A stretch of 18,276 bases of DNA from Alphaproteobacteria bacterium (GTDB lineage Bacteria; Pseudomonadota; Alphaproteobacteria; Micropepsales; Micropepsaceae), in contig JAGWRJ010000224.1 in the NCBI GenBank assembly GCA_028869725.1, positions 1 through 18,276 of the forward strand. Direction: 5' to 3'. Below, one piece after another: positions 7,690 to 15,046 of this stretch (position 1 is the stretch's first letter; each line of letters starts with the position of its first letter). A program made the translations under genes and the position numbers. The notes beneath the pieces were generated by a model. That model searched no databases. It worked only from the letters and a program-made list of their open reading frames with translations, and was not told the DNA's origin.

Positions 7690-7798
7690 GGCAGAAGGTG
7701 GCGCCCTGGCGTCACGCCAGCGCCGGTCGGGCGGCCCCTCCCGGACCCTACCGCCGGCAGCAGACCAAAGCCACGGAAGCCTCTTTGCGCAAGCTCGC

Positions 7799-7827
7799 TT
7801 TACGCCGTTCCGGCGGGCCTATATATC
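7799..7827 (+). promoter_or_regulatory. Candidate lepA promoter placing the start at the ATG
   Basis: TTTACG at 7799-7804 is separated by 17 bases from TATATC at 7822-7827. The AT-rich TATATAT patch (7820-7826) stands out in the GC-rich gap. A transcription start 6-8 nt downstream would fall at about 7833-7835, at the lepA ATG (7835). No Shine-Dalgarno sequence is visible there, so the mRNA may be leaderless. Confidence 0.4.
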
Positions 7828-7834
7828 GCGCGCC

Positions 7835-9637
7835 ATGACCGAACTTGCTCAGATCCGCAACTTTTCCATCGTTGCCCATATCGACCACGGCAAATCCACA
7901 CTCGCCGACCGCCTGATCCAGACCACCGGCGGTCTTTCGAGCCGTGAAATGAAAGAGCAAGTGCTCGATTCCATGGACATCGAACGCGAGCGGGGGATCA
8001 CCATCAAGGCCCAGACCGTCCGGCTCGAATACCATGCCAGGGACGGCCATACCTACGTGCTCAATCTGATGGACACGCCCGGTCATGTCGACTTTGCCTA
8101 TGAGGTGAGCCGCTGTCTGGCCGCATGCGAAGGGGCCCTGCTTGTGGTTGATGCCTCCCAGGGCGTCGAAGCTCAGACCCTGGCAAATGTCTATCAGGCC
8201 ATCGACGCCAATCTCGAAATCGTGCCGGTACTCAACAAGATCGATCTGCCCGCAGCGGAGCCTCAGCGCGTACGCCAGCAGATCGAGGATGTCATCGGCA
8301 TTGATGCCTCAGACGCCATCGAGATTTCCGCCAAGACGGGCCTTAATATCGAAGCCGTGCTCGAGGCGATCGTGACACGCCTTCCCGCGCCTCAGGGGCT
8401 CCGCAATGCTCCACTCAAGGCGCTTCTGGTCGACAGCTGGTATGATGCCTATCTGGGCGTGGTCGTGCTCGTGCGCATCGTCGACGGTGTGCTGAAAAAG
8501 GGCCAGCGCATCCGTATGCTGGCCTCGGATGCGGTCTACCAGGTCGAACAGGTAGGTGTTTTCCGCCCGAAGAAGGAACCGGCCGAGGAGCTTGGGCCTG
8601 GCGAGGTAGGGTTCCTGACCGCCGCGATCAAACAGGTCGCCGACACCCAGGTTGGCGACACCATCACGGACGAGAAGAAAGGCGTTACGACGCCCCTGCC
8701 AGGCTTCAAGCCTGCACAGCAGGTCGTATTCTGCGGTCTGTTTCCGGTCGACGCCGGCCAGTTTGATGATCTGCGTGACGCGCTGGCCAAACTGCATCTC
8801 AACGACGCAAGCTTTACCTATGAGACGGAAAGCTCGGCAGCACTCGGCTTCGGTTTTCGCTGCGGCTTCCTCGGCCTCCTGCATCTGGAGATCGTACGCG
8901 AACGGCTGGAGCGGGAATTCAATCTTGATCTGATCACGACTGCACCAAGCGTTATCTATCATATTCACAGGACCAATGGCGAAGTGCAGGAATTGCACAA
9001 TCCGGCCGACATGCCCGACGTGATGAAAATCGCCTTCATCGAGGAGCCCTGGATCAAGGCAACAATCATGGTTCCGGACGAATATCTGGGTGCAGTACTC
9101 AAGCTCTGCGAGGACCGTAGAGGTCGCCAGCAGGAGCTGACCTACGCGGGCAATCGGGCAATGTTGGTCTACAAACTGCCCCTCAACGAGGTGGTGTTTG
9201 ATTTCTATGACCGCCTCAAGTCGGTATCGCGCGGCTATGCCAGCTTCGACTATGCGATCTCGGACTATGAGGAAGGTGACCTTGTCAAGATGAGCATCCT
9301 CGTCAATGGCGAGCCTGTCGATGCGCTGTCGATCATCGTCAACCGGCAGCGTGCCGAATCCCGTGGCCGGGCAATGTGCGAAAAGCTCAAGGAGCTTATC
9401 CCGCGACACCTCTTCCAGATCCCGATCCAGGCGGCAATCGGCGGCAAGGTCATTGCCCGCGAAACCATCAGCGCACTGCGCAAGGACGTCACCGCCAAAT
9501 GCTATGGCGGAGACATCAGCCGCAAGCGCAAGCTCCTCGACAAGCAGAAGGAGGGCAAGAAAAAGATGCGCCAGTTCGGCAAGGTCGAGATCCCCCAGGA
9601 GGCGTTCATCGCCGCACTGAAAATGGATTCTGATTGA
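7835..9637 (+). CDS. lepA: Elongation factor 4 (LepA), ribosome-associated GTPase
   Basis: The 600-residue product is a complete LepA. GTPase motifs are G1 AHIDHGKST (14-22), G2 region RERGITIK (51-58), G3 DTPGH (80-84) and G4 NKID (134-137). Domain II follows (about 190-280, SWYDAYLGVVVLVRIVDG), then EF-G-like domains III and V and the LepA-specific C-terminal domain with KCYGGDISRKRKLLDKQKEGKKKMR. LepA binds ribosomes, can back-translocate tRNAs in vitro, and affects initiation or 30S biogenesis in vivo. The frame is open upstream to 7499, inside the MFS gene. The start at 7835 matches the family N-terminus (short leader before the NFSIVAHIDHG core). There is no clear ribosome binding site. 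It converges on tyrA, with stop codons 15 nt apart and no visible terminator. Confidence 0.98.
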   Translation: MTELAQIRNFSIVAHIDHGKSTLADRLIQTTGGLSSREMKEQVLDSMDIERERGITIKAQTVRLEYHARDGHTYVLNLMDTPGHVDFAYEVSRCLAACEGALLVVDASQGVEAQTLANVYQAIDANLEIVPVLNKIDLPAAEPQRVRQQIEDVIGIDASDAIEISAKTGLNIEAVLEAIVTRLPAPQGLRNAPLKALLVDSWYDAYLGVVVLVRIVDGVLKKGQRIRMLASDAVYQVEQVGVFRPKKEPAEELGPGEVGFLTAAIKQVADTQVGDTITDEKKGVTTPLPGFKPAQQVVFCGLFPVDAGQFDDLRDALAKLHLNDASFTYETESSAALGFGFRCGFLGLLHLEIVRERLEREFNLDLITTAPSVIYHIHRTNGEVQELHNPADMPDVMKIAFIEEPWIKATIMVPDEYLGAVLKLCEDRRGRQQELTYAGNRAMLVYKLPLNEVVFDFYDRLKSVSRGYASFDYAISDYEEGDLVKMSILVNGEPVDALSIIVNRQRAESRGRAMCEKLKELIPRHLFQIPIQAAIGGKVIARETISALRKDVTAKCYGGDISRKRKLLDKQKEGKKKMRQFGKVEIPQEAFIAALKMDSD

Positions 9638-9652
9638 CGGCCGCCCCCACCC

Positions 9653-10588
9653 TCAGGACGGTGTCTTGCGGTTGCGCCCGAAATTGGCCTCAGCGACTTC
9701 CTGTCCGGCACTGACAATCGAGCGGCGGATAGCGCGCGTACGCGTGAAGAGATTGAACAGGGCATCGCCGTCGCCCCAGCGGATGGCCCGCTGAAGCACG
9801 TTCAGATCCTCCATGAAGCGCCCCAGCATCTCAAGCACCGCGTCGCGATTGTTGAGAAAGACATCGCGCCACATGGTGGGGTCGGAGGCGGCAATACGCG
9901 TGAAGTCGCGAAAACCGCCCGCCGAATACTTGATAACCTCACCCTGGGTGACAGTCTGCAGATCATCGGCGGTGCCGACAATATTGTAGGCGATTAGATG
10001 GGGCACATGGCTGGTGATGGCTAGAACCAGGTCGTGATGGCGGGCCTCCATGATCTCGACCTCGCAGCCGCAGCGATGCCAGAACTGCGTCAAAGTCGAC
10101 AGCGCACCCGCATCGGTACCTGCGACCGGAGTGAGAATGCACCAGCGGCCGTCAAACAGTTCAGCAAATCCCGCGCCCGGACCAGACTGTTCGGTGCCGG
10201 CAACCGGATGGGCCGGAATAAAATGCACGCCTTCAGGCACGAACGGCCCCACGTCACGGATGACGCAGCCTTTCACCGAACCGGTGTCGGACAGAATGGC
10301 TCCACGCTTCAGATGTGGCGCGACCCGCTCAGCCAGCCCGCCAAAACTGCCAAGCGGCGTCGCAAAAACCACGAGGTCCGCGTCGGTGACTGCAGCTTCG
10401 ATGTCAGAGTGGACCGAATCGGCAAAGCCAATGGCTTTGACCTCTGCCAGCACCTCGTCACGTGCATCATGGACCGCTACATGAGCGGCAAGTCCGGCGC
10501 GGCGAATGGCATGGGCAAGCGACGATCCGATGAGACCGGCACCGATCAGGGTCACTTTGCTGAACAGAGGCTGCGGATCGGCACTCAT
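9653..10588 (-). CDS. tyrA: Prephenate/arogenate dehydrogenase (TyrA family)
   Basis: The 311-residue product begins with a Rossmann NAD(P)-binding domain, GAGLIGSSLA (16-25), followed by ADLVVFATPLG (70-80) and ILSDTGSVKG (98-107). The substrate domain has HPVAGTEQSG (127-136) containing the His known to be catalytic in TyrA enzymes. It also has ITSHVPHLIAY (191-201) and GGFRDFTRIAASDPTMW (224-240), with Arg residues that bind prephenate or arogenate. It oxidatively decarboxylates prephenate (or L-arogenate) towards tyrosine. There is no fused chorismate mutase or ACT domain, and length fits the monofunctional class. Its ATG overlaps the hisC stop by 4 nt, with GGAAAGG upstream. It is the last gene of the CM-hisC-tyrA run. 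Preference for prephenate, arogenate or both cannot be decided. Confidence 0.95.
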   Translation of the reverse strand: MSADPQPLFSKVTLIGAGLIGSSLAHAIRRAGLAAHVAVHDARDEVLAEVKAIGFADSVHSDIEAAVTDADLVVFATPLGSFGGLAERVAPHLKRGAILSDTGSVKGCVIRDVGPFVPEGVHFIPAHPVAGTEQSGPGAGFAELFDGRWCILTPVAGTDAGALSTLTQFWHRCGCEVEIMEARHHDLVLAITSHVPHLIAYNIVGTADDLQTVTQGEVIKYSAGGFRDFTRIAASDPTMWRDVFLNNRDAVLEMLGRFMEDLNVLQRAIRWGDGDALFNLFTRTRAIRRSIVSAGQEVAEANFGRNRKTPS

Positions 10589-11682
10589 CCGCCCGCCTTT
10601 CCAAGAAATCTGCGCAGGGCCTCAACCACGAGGTGGTTGGCCTCTTCACTGCCAACCGTCAGGCGCAGGCAATGGGGCAGATCATAATTGGCCACCGCGC
10701 GCAGAATAAGACCTTGGGACGACAGGAACTGGTCGGCCTTGTCAGCTGTAAACGCGCCATCGGCCGGAAAGTGGATCAGAACGAAATTGCCGGCGCTGTC
10801 ATCGACACGCAATCCAAGACCGCGCAGCTCCTGGGTAAGCCAGGCAAGCCATTTGTCGTTATGGTCCAGCGCCCGTTCGAGATGGGCGCGGTCGCGCACT
10901 GCCGCAGCCGCAGCAGCCTGCGCCGGTACCGAGACGTTGAAGGGCCCGCGGATGCGATTGAGTGTGGCTGCGACATCTGCCGGACAAAAGGCCCAGCCGA
11001 CACGCAGGCCGGCAAGTCCGTAGACCTTCGAAAAGGTGCGCGTCATGACCACATTGTCGAACTGGGATACGAGTTCGATGCCACTTTCATAGTCATTGCG
11101 CCGGACATATTCGGCGTAGGCTGCATCGATTACGAGCAGCACTTGCTCGGGCAGACCCTGATGCAGCCGCCGCAACTCCTGGCTGGACAGATAGCTGCCG
11201 GTAGGATTGTTGGGATTGGCGATATAGACGAGACGGGTACGCGCATTCACCGCCGCGAGCATGGCGTCAACATCGCAGTGCAGATCGCGCTCGCCTACGG
11301 CGACCGGCACTGCCGAATTGGCCAGCGTGGCGATGCGGTAGACGAGAAAGCCGTGCTGGCTGAAGACAACCTCATCGCCCGGACGCAGATAGGCATTAGC
11401 CAGCAGCGTCAGAAGCTCATCCGAGCCGTTGCCACAGACGATGCGGTCAGGATGCAGCCCGTGGGTTTCGGCAATCGCTTCCCGCAGCAGACGGGCACTG
11501 CCCTCCGGATAGATTTCAAGGTGATCGGCCGCCCGCAGGAACGCCTCGCGCGCGGCCGGGCTTGCGCCCAGAGGCGATTCATTCGACGACAGCTTGAACA
11601 CGCGCGCAACCCCGGCAATGCCGGCACGTCCACCGACATAAGGCGAAATCTTCAGAACACCGGGGCGGGGCGAAAGTGTCAT
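10585..11682 (-). CDS. hisC: HisC-type aminotransferase (histidinol-phosphate / aromatic)
   Basis: The 365-residue product is a fold-type I PLP aminotransferase of the HisC family. Key segments are LSSNESPLG (31-39), YPEGSARLLREAIA (58-71), GNGSDELL (84-91), NPNNPTG (156-162), DAAYAEY (186-192), the Schiff-base lysine K219 in RTFSKVYGLAGLRVGWA, and a C-terminal ANYDLPHCLRLTVGS substrate motif. HisC converts imidazole-acetol phosphate to histidinol phosphate. Several HisC paralogues also transaminate prephenate or 4-hydroxyphenylpyruvate. Placement between a chorismate-mutase-like gene and tyrA, with ATGA overlaps on both sides and no other his genes nearby, suggests an aromatic role here. The family is certain; which activity dominates is inference. 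Confidence 0.93.
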   Translation of the reverse strand: MTLSPRPGVLKISPYVGGRAGIAGVARVFKLSSNESPLGASPAAREAFLRAADHLEIYPEGSARLLREAIAETHGLHPDRIVCGNGSDELLTLLANAYLRPGDEVVFSQHGFLVYRIATLANSAVPVAVGERDLHCDVDAMLAAVNARTRLVYIANPNNPTGSYLSSQELRRLHQGLPEQVLLVIDAAYAEYVRRNDYESGIELVSQFDNVVMTRTFSKVYGLAGLRVGWAFCPADVAATLNRIRGPFNVSVPAQAAAAAAVRDRAHLERALDHNDKWLAWLTQELRGLGLRVDDSAGNFVLIHFPADGAFTADKADQFLSSQGLILRAVANYDLPHCLRLTVGSEEANHLVVEALRRFLGKAGG

Positions 11683-12542
11683 GGACGCAGGTCCTTGTCC
11701 GGGATTTGCGTGTCGGCATAGCCGCCAACAGCGACCGCGCGCAGGATCGATTCTCCGCCCGCCGTCAAAAGGGCAGCGATCCGCGAATCACCTTCGCCGA
11801 CAAAATCGCGCGTTTCAACCAGCAGCTCGCGACAGTCGCTGCGGCCGCCCTCCTGGCCAGACGCCAGTATGCGGGCCTTGATTCCCACTTGCTTGAGCAG
11901 CGACTGAAGACGGGTCCGGCTCAGTTCCTGACTGGTTTCCACGAACAGAACCGAGATGTCGGCACCAGTCGCTTCCTGTTTGATCGAGCCGATAGCGTAG
12001 GCGTCAGGATAATCGAACCGTCCACCATCACGCTTGAGCAGTGGCAATCGGGCGATGATGCGCGGACCACCTTCGCCTGCAGCAGCCAGCTGCGCCCACC
12101 ACGGCGAAACATTCTCTGCGCTTTCTGGAAACGGCACCACGCCACAGGACAGACGGTCTTCGGCACAGGCATGGATGACAGCCGACGCGCTTGGATGGCC
12201 AATCACCGGCAGGGTGGCGCCAAAATAAAACCGGGCAAGGTCCCAGAAGGCGAGTGCATTTTCGCCGGCATAGACATGAACGGAGAAGTTGCCCTCGCCG
12301 GCAAGGCTGGAGATCTGGATTTCACGCCAGATGCGCAGCGCCGCACGCAGCGGAAAGCTCCCCCGGTGACGGGCGACAAGGCGGCGCACCGCCGCTCCGT
12401 CTGCAGCCGGACGCAGGCCCCAGGCGGAGCCGGCCTTGTGCTGCAACGCCTCCACCGCAGCGGCGCGCTGCATCAATAGGTTATGTATCTGCTCGTCGAT
12501 GGCAAGAATGTCGGCGACGGAGCTAGAATTGGGCGGTGCCAT
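11679..12542 (-). CDS. Chorismate-mutase-like protein with degenerate prephenate-dehydratase-like region
   Basis: The 287-residue product starts with an AroQ-like helical domain (about 8-85): AIDEQIHNLLMQRAAAVEAL, then VRRLVARHRGSFP and ALRIWREIQISSLAGEG. From about 88 on it resembles a P-protein remnant. A periplasmic-binding-like region contains FWDLARFYFGATLP and CGVVPFPES (133-141), like the GVVPxENS element of prephenate dehydratase. An ACT-like tail ends in AVAVGGYAD. At the position expected for the dehydratase Thr-Arg-Phe triad it has DISVLF (195-200), so dehydratase activity is unlikely. By eye, AroQ R28 and S84 equivalents remain (R26, S79), but other active-site residues look changed. 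Proteins of this layout annotated as chorismate mutase occur in Alphaproteobacteria upstream of hisC-tyrA. Likely role: chorismate to prephenate, or a regulatory protein. Confidence 0.78.
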   Translation of the reverse strand: MAPPNSSSVADILAIDEQIHNLLMQRAAAVEALQHKAGSAWGLRPAADGAAVRRLVARHRGSFPLRAALRIWREIQISSLAGEGNFSVHVYAGENALAFWDLARFYFGATLPVIGHPSASAVIHACAEDRLSCGVVPFPESAENVSPWWAQLAAAGEGGPRIIARLPLLKRDGGRFDYPDAYAIGSIKQEATGADISVLFVETSQELSRTRLQSLLKQVGIKARILASGQEGGRSDCRELLVETRDFVGEGDSRIAALLTAGGESILRAVAVGGYADTQIPDKDLRP

Positions 12543-12765
12543 TCGAAATGTCAGTATCCAACCATCGGTGATGCGCGCGGCACGCGGCGCTGGCGCCGGC
12601 CTCTCTCAGCCCCATCCGGGGCTGCCCGCAGCTGCGCGCGGCAAAAGCGGGCCGTATTGATAGAGGCGTCGGCCCAAAAAGCAAAGCGCCGAGATGCCGC
12701 TTGGCGTTGACAGAGGCCGGACCACGGGCCCATCAGACTGATCTTGCCAGCGCGGACAAGGATCC
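12543..12765. other. Structured divergent intergenic region (CM-like gene / metX)
   Basis: No gene is seen in these 223 bases. Perfect inverted repeats are GGCGC-TG-GCGCC (12586-12597), AGCCCC-ATCC-GGGGCT (12608-12623) and GGGCCG (12649-12654) with CGGCCC (12670-12675). The last is followed by a run of five A. On the minus strand a GATACT-like -10 occurs shortly before the CM-like gene. The conserved core of the SAM-II riboswitch, which often precedes met genes in Alphaproteobacteria, was looked for and not found. Confidence 0.45.
12707..12736 (+). promoter_or_regulatory. Candidate metX promoter
   Basis: A perfect -35 hexamer TTGACA lies at 12707-12712. The best -10 at acceptable spacing is CATCAG (12731-12736, 18-bp spacer), which matches only 3 of 6 consensus positions. 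A start near 12743 would give a leader of about 23 nt before metX. The -35 is convincing, the -10 is weak, so an activator may be needed. Confidence 0.35.
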
Positions 12766-13959
12766 ATGGCGGACGCAACCATTCCACACACTGGACTGAT
12801 CCTCCGCCCAAACTTCAGCCGCGGGCTGGCGGCACCTGAGGCCGACCCCGGTCAGATCTGCCGCCTGGCCCAGCCCCTGGCACTGGATTGCGGGCGCGTG
12901 CTCGAGGGCTGTACCATCGCCTACAAAACCTATGGCACGCTCAATGCGCAGGCCAGTAATGCCGTGCTCATCTGTCACGCGCTCACGGGTGACCAGTTCT
13001 GTGCCAGCCAGCATCCGGTCACCGGCCGCCCGGGCTGGTGGGAACTTCTGATCGGACCGGGAAAACCGGTCGACACGAGCCGCTTCTTCGTCATCTGCGC
13101 CAACGTCATCGGCGGCTGCATGGGCTCGACCGGGCCCTCCGACTGCGACCCCGTGACAGGCCGGACCTATGGCCTCGCATTTCCGCTGATCACCATCCGT
13201 GACATGGTGCGCGCCCAGGCTCTGCTGCTCGATGCTTTGGGCATCGACAAAGTGCTCTGTGTCCTTGGCGGGTCGATGGGCGGCATGCAGGTGCTGCAAT
13301 GGGCATCAAGCTATCCGCAGCGCGTGCTCTCTGCCATTGCGATCGCCACTGCTGCACGTCATTCGGCGCAGAACATCGCCTTTCATGAGGTCGGACGTCA
13401 GGCCATCATGGCTGATCCGGACTGGCGGGATGGTGCCTATGAGGACGCAGGCGTACGGCCGGCCAAAGGCCTTGCCGTCGCCCGCATGGCAGCGCACATC
13501 ACCTATCTCTCGGAAACAGCCCTGCAGCGCAAATTCGGGCGCAGCCTGCAGAATCGCGAAGAATTTTCTTTTGCATTTCGTCCCGATTTCCAGATCGAAA
13601 GCTACCTGCACCATCAAGGGCAGAGTTTTGTCGAGCGCTTCGACGCCAACTCCTATCTCTACATCACGCGGGCCATGGATTATTTCGATCTCGCTGCCGA
13701 TCATGACGGTGCATTGGCTGAGGCCTTTCGCGGTTCAAAGACCCGCTTCTGTCTCATTGCCTTTTCCAGCGACTGGCTCTTTCCACCGGCCGAAAACAAA
13801 CGCATCGCCCATGCGCTCAACGCGGCAGCCGCCAATGTCAGCTATGTCGAAATCGAGACCGACCGTGGTCACGACGCATTCCTGTTGGACGAGCCGGAGA
13901 TGTTTTCCACGGTCCGCGGCTTCCTCAATGCGGTGGGCGCACGAAGAGGTCTGTCATGA
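12766..13959 (+). CDS. metX: Homoserine O-acyltransferase (MetX family)
   Basis: The 397-residue alpha/beta-hydrolase has the MetX layout. It contains YKTYGTLN (53-60), the oxyanion region HALTGD (71-76), GRPGWWELLIGPGKPVDT, NVIGGCMGSTGPS (113-125) and the nucleophile elbow GGSMGGMQ with S170. Completing the triad are D336 (FSSDWLFPP) and H369 (DRGHDAFLLD). It transfers an acyl group, usually acetyl from acetyl-CoA, to the hydroxyl of homoserine, the first committed step to methionine. Some MetX proteins use succinyl-CoA, and I cannot settle specificity by eye. The start at 12766 has AAGGA 3 nt upstream, a rather short spacing. The stop overlaps metW in ATGA. The gene is divergent from the chorismate-mutase-like gene. 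Confidence 0.95.
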   Translation: MADATIPHTGLILRPNFSRGLAAPEADPGQICRLAQPLALDCGRVLEGCTIAYKTYGTLNAQASNAVLICHALTGDQFCASQHPVTGRPGWWELLIGPGKPVDTSRFFVICANVIGGCMGSTGPSDCDPVTGRTYGLAFPLITIRDMVRAQALLLDALGIDKVLCVLGGSMGGMQVLQWASSYPQRVLSAIAIATAARHSAQNIAFHEVGRQAIMADPDWRDGAYEDAGVRPAKGLAVARMAAHITYLSETALQRKFGRSLQNREEFSFAFRPDFQIESYLHHQGQSFVERFDANSYLYITRAMDYFDLAADHDGALAEAFRGSKTRFCLIAFSSDWLFPPAENKRIAHALNAAAANVSYVEIETDRGHDAFLLDEPEMFSTVRGFLNAVGARRGLS

Positions 13960-14564
13960 ACGGTTGGCGGCCGGAACTGGCGGCTATTGCAGCGATGATC
14001 CCCACAGGAGCCCGCGTCCTCGACATCGGCTGCGGCGACGGAGCGCTGCTTGAGCATCTTGTCCATGCCAAGAATGTCGACGGGCGCGGCATCGAACTCT
14101 TGCAAGTCAATGTCAATGCCTGTGTCGCACGCGGACTTTCGGTGATGCAAGGCGACGCGGACACCGATCTTGCCGACTACCCAAGCCAGGTATTCGATAT
14201 CGCCATCCTCAGTCAGACCATTCAGGCAACCCGTGCACCCGCATGTGTGCTTGAACATCTTCTGCGCATTGCCCGCGCCTCGATCATCTCGCTGCCGAAT
14301 TTCGGACATTGGCGGGTACGACTGAACTTGCTGATTGGCGGACGCATGCCGCGCACGGCCTTGCTCAATCAAGCCTGGTACGAGACGCCCAATATCCATC
14401 TTTGTACGCTGTCTGATTTCGTGGCACTGGCACACGACAAAGGTGCAAAGATCGATCAGGCTCTGATACTGGATGGTTCGGGCCGCACACGTCCGATGAG
14501 GCGGCACGCGTGGAGCCCGAACCTGATGGCGGATGGCGCCATCTTTCTCCTGCGCGGGAGCTAG
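13956..14564 (+). CDS. metW: Methionine biosynthesis protein MetW
   Basis: The 202-residue product is a small class I methyltransferase-fold protein. It has motif I VLDIGCGDG (21-29), an acidic GIELL element (45-49), QGDADTDL, FDIAILSQTIQA, and the MetW-specific stretch ISLPNFGHWRVRLNLLIGGRMP followed by WYETPNIHLCT and DF. MetW occurs paired with MetX in many proteobacteria, and in some systems it binds and stimulates MetX. A true methyl-transfer reaction is not well established. The ATG overlaps the metX stop by 4 nt, so stoichiometric co-translation is expected. Its TAG stop lies in a CTAG palindrome that also holds the stop codon of the converging gene. Confidence 0.95.
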   Translation: MNGWRPELAAIAAMIPTGARVLDIGCGDGALLEHLVHAKNVDGRGIELLQVNVNACVARGLSVMQGDADTDLADYPSQVFDIAILSQTIQATRAPACVLEHLLRIARASIISLPNFGHWRVRLNLLIGGRMPRTALLNQAWYETPNIHLCTLSDFVALAHDKGAKIDQALILDGSGRTRPMRRHAWSPNLMADGAIFLLRGS

Positions 14565-14836
14565 CTTTTGGCGCCCTGCTTCAGCATCTTGAGTGCTACG
14601 TCATAGTGATGAATGCCAAGGCGGTAAAAGCCGCTCATGCATTCGCGCAGGGCCTCGCCACGCTTAAGACGCACTGCGGAAAGATCGGCCGCATCCGGGT
14701 GCTGGGTCATGGCCTGTGACAATTCCTGTGCTTTGCTCTTGCAGGTCTGCCAGTCTGCGTTCTGCGCCTGAGCCGCGCCTGTTACCACGACAAGAGCAAT
14801 GAGCGCTGCGGCGCCGCTGAGGATATGTGATTTCAT
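14561..14836 (-). CDS. Small periplasmic protein of unknown function
   Basis: From the ATG at 14836 the product has 91 residues. An upstream in-frame ATG at 14881 is less likely: 14836 has a good AAGGA ribosome binding site about 9 nt before it, and it places the signal peptide at the N-terminus. Residues 1-24 (MKSHILSGAAALIALVVVTG then AAQA) are a clear Sec signal with AQA cleavage. The mature part of about 67 residues is helical and contains two cysteines (C32 and C66) that could form a disulfide. It has a basic RLKRGEALREC segment and ends in a Lys-rich tail. No family was recognised. Its stop overlaps the end of metW tail to tail. A hairpin sits immediately upstream of its ribosome binding site. 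Confidence 0.7.
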   Translation of the reverse strand: MKSHILSGAAALIALVVVTGAAQAQNADWQTCKSKAQELSQAMTQHPDAADLSAVRLKRGEALRECMSGFYRLGIHHYDVALKMLKQGAKS

Positions 14837-14850
14837 ACGATGTGTCCTTT

Positions 14851-14882
14851 CTTGAACCTGAGCCAAAGCTCCGGTGTTCAAG
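14851..14882 (-). promoter_or_regulatory. Inverted repeat just upstream of the 91-residue gene
   Basis: CTTGAAC (14851-14857) and GTTCAAG (14876-14882) are perfect 7-nt arms. Inside them GAGC (14860-14863) and GCTC (14868-14871) form a nested stem with a CAAA loop. On the minus strand the right arm runs into the AAGGA ribosome binding site of the gene starting at 14836. The element could be an operator for a dimeric regulator or an mRNA hairpin that affects ribosome access. The rest of the gap to 15046 shows nothing else definite. Confidence 0.4.
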
Positions 14883-15046
14883 GAGATAGGAACACTCCAC
14901 GCGCAGTAGCAGGCATGTAACCCGCAAAAATGTGCGGCAGCGTATCAACGACAGCGTGATCTTCTGCAAATGCACGGCATTGCGGGCTTGCAACGAGTTC
15001 GGCCCTGACTGCAGACGTGATATGCAAAGTCAGCGTGGCTGTGTGA

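Noticed and set aside
8309..9409. 366-codon frame antisense to lepA
   Set aside because: lepA is unambiguous, and the antisense frame is a mirror of its codon bias.
10633..11721. 362-codon plus-strand frame over hisC
   Set aside because: HisC motifs including the PLP lysine are intact on the minus strand; the plus-strand translation has no domain features.
12543..12765. SAM-II riboswitch upstream of metX
   Set aside because: The conserved pseudoknot core sequence of that class could not be found; only generic inverted repeats are present.
13199..14053. 284-codon frame inside metX and metW
   Set aside because: It is a Ser/Arg/Pro-rich shadow in another frame of two clearly identified genes.
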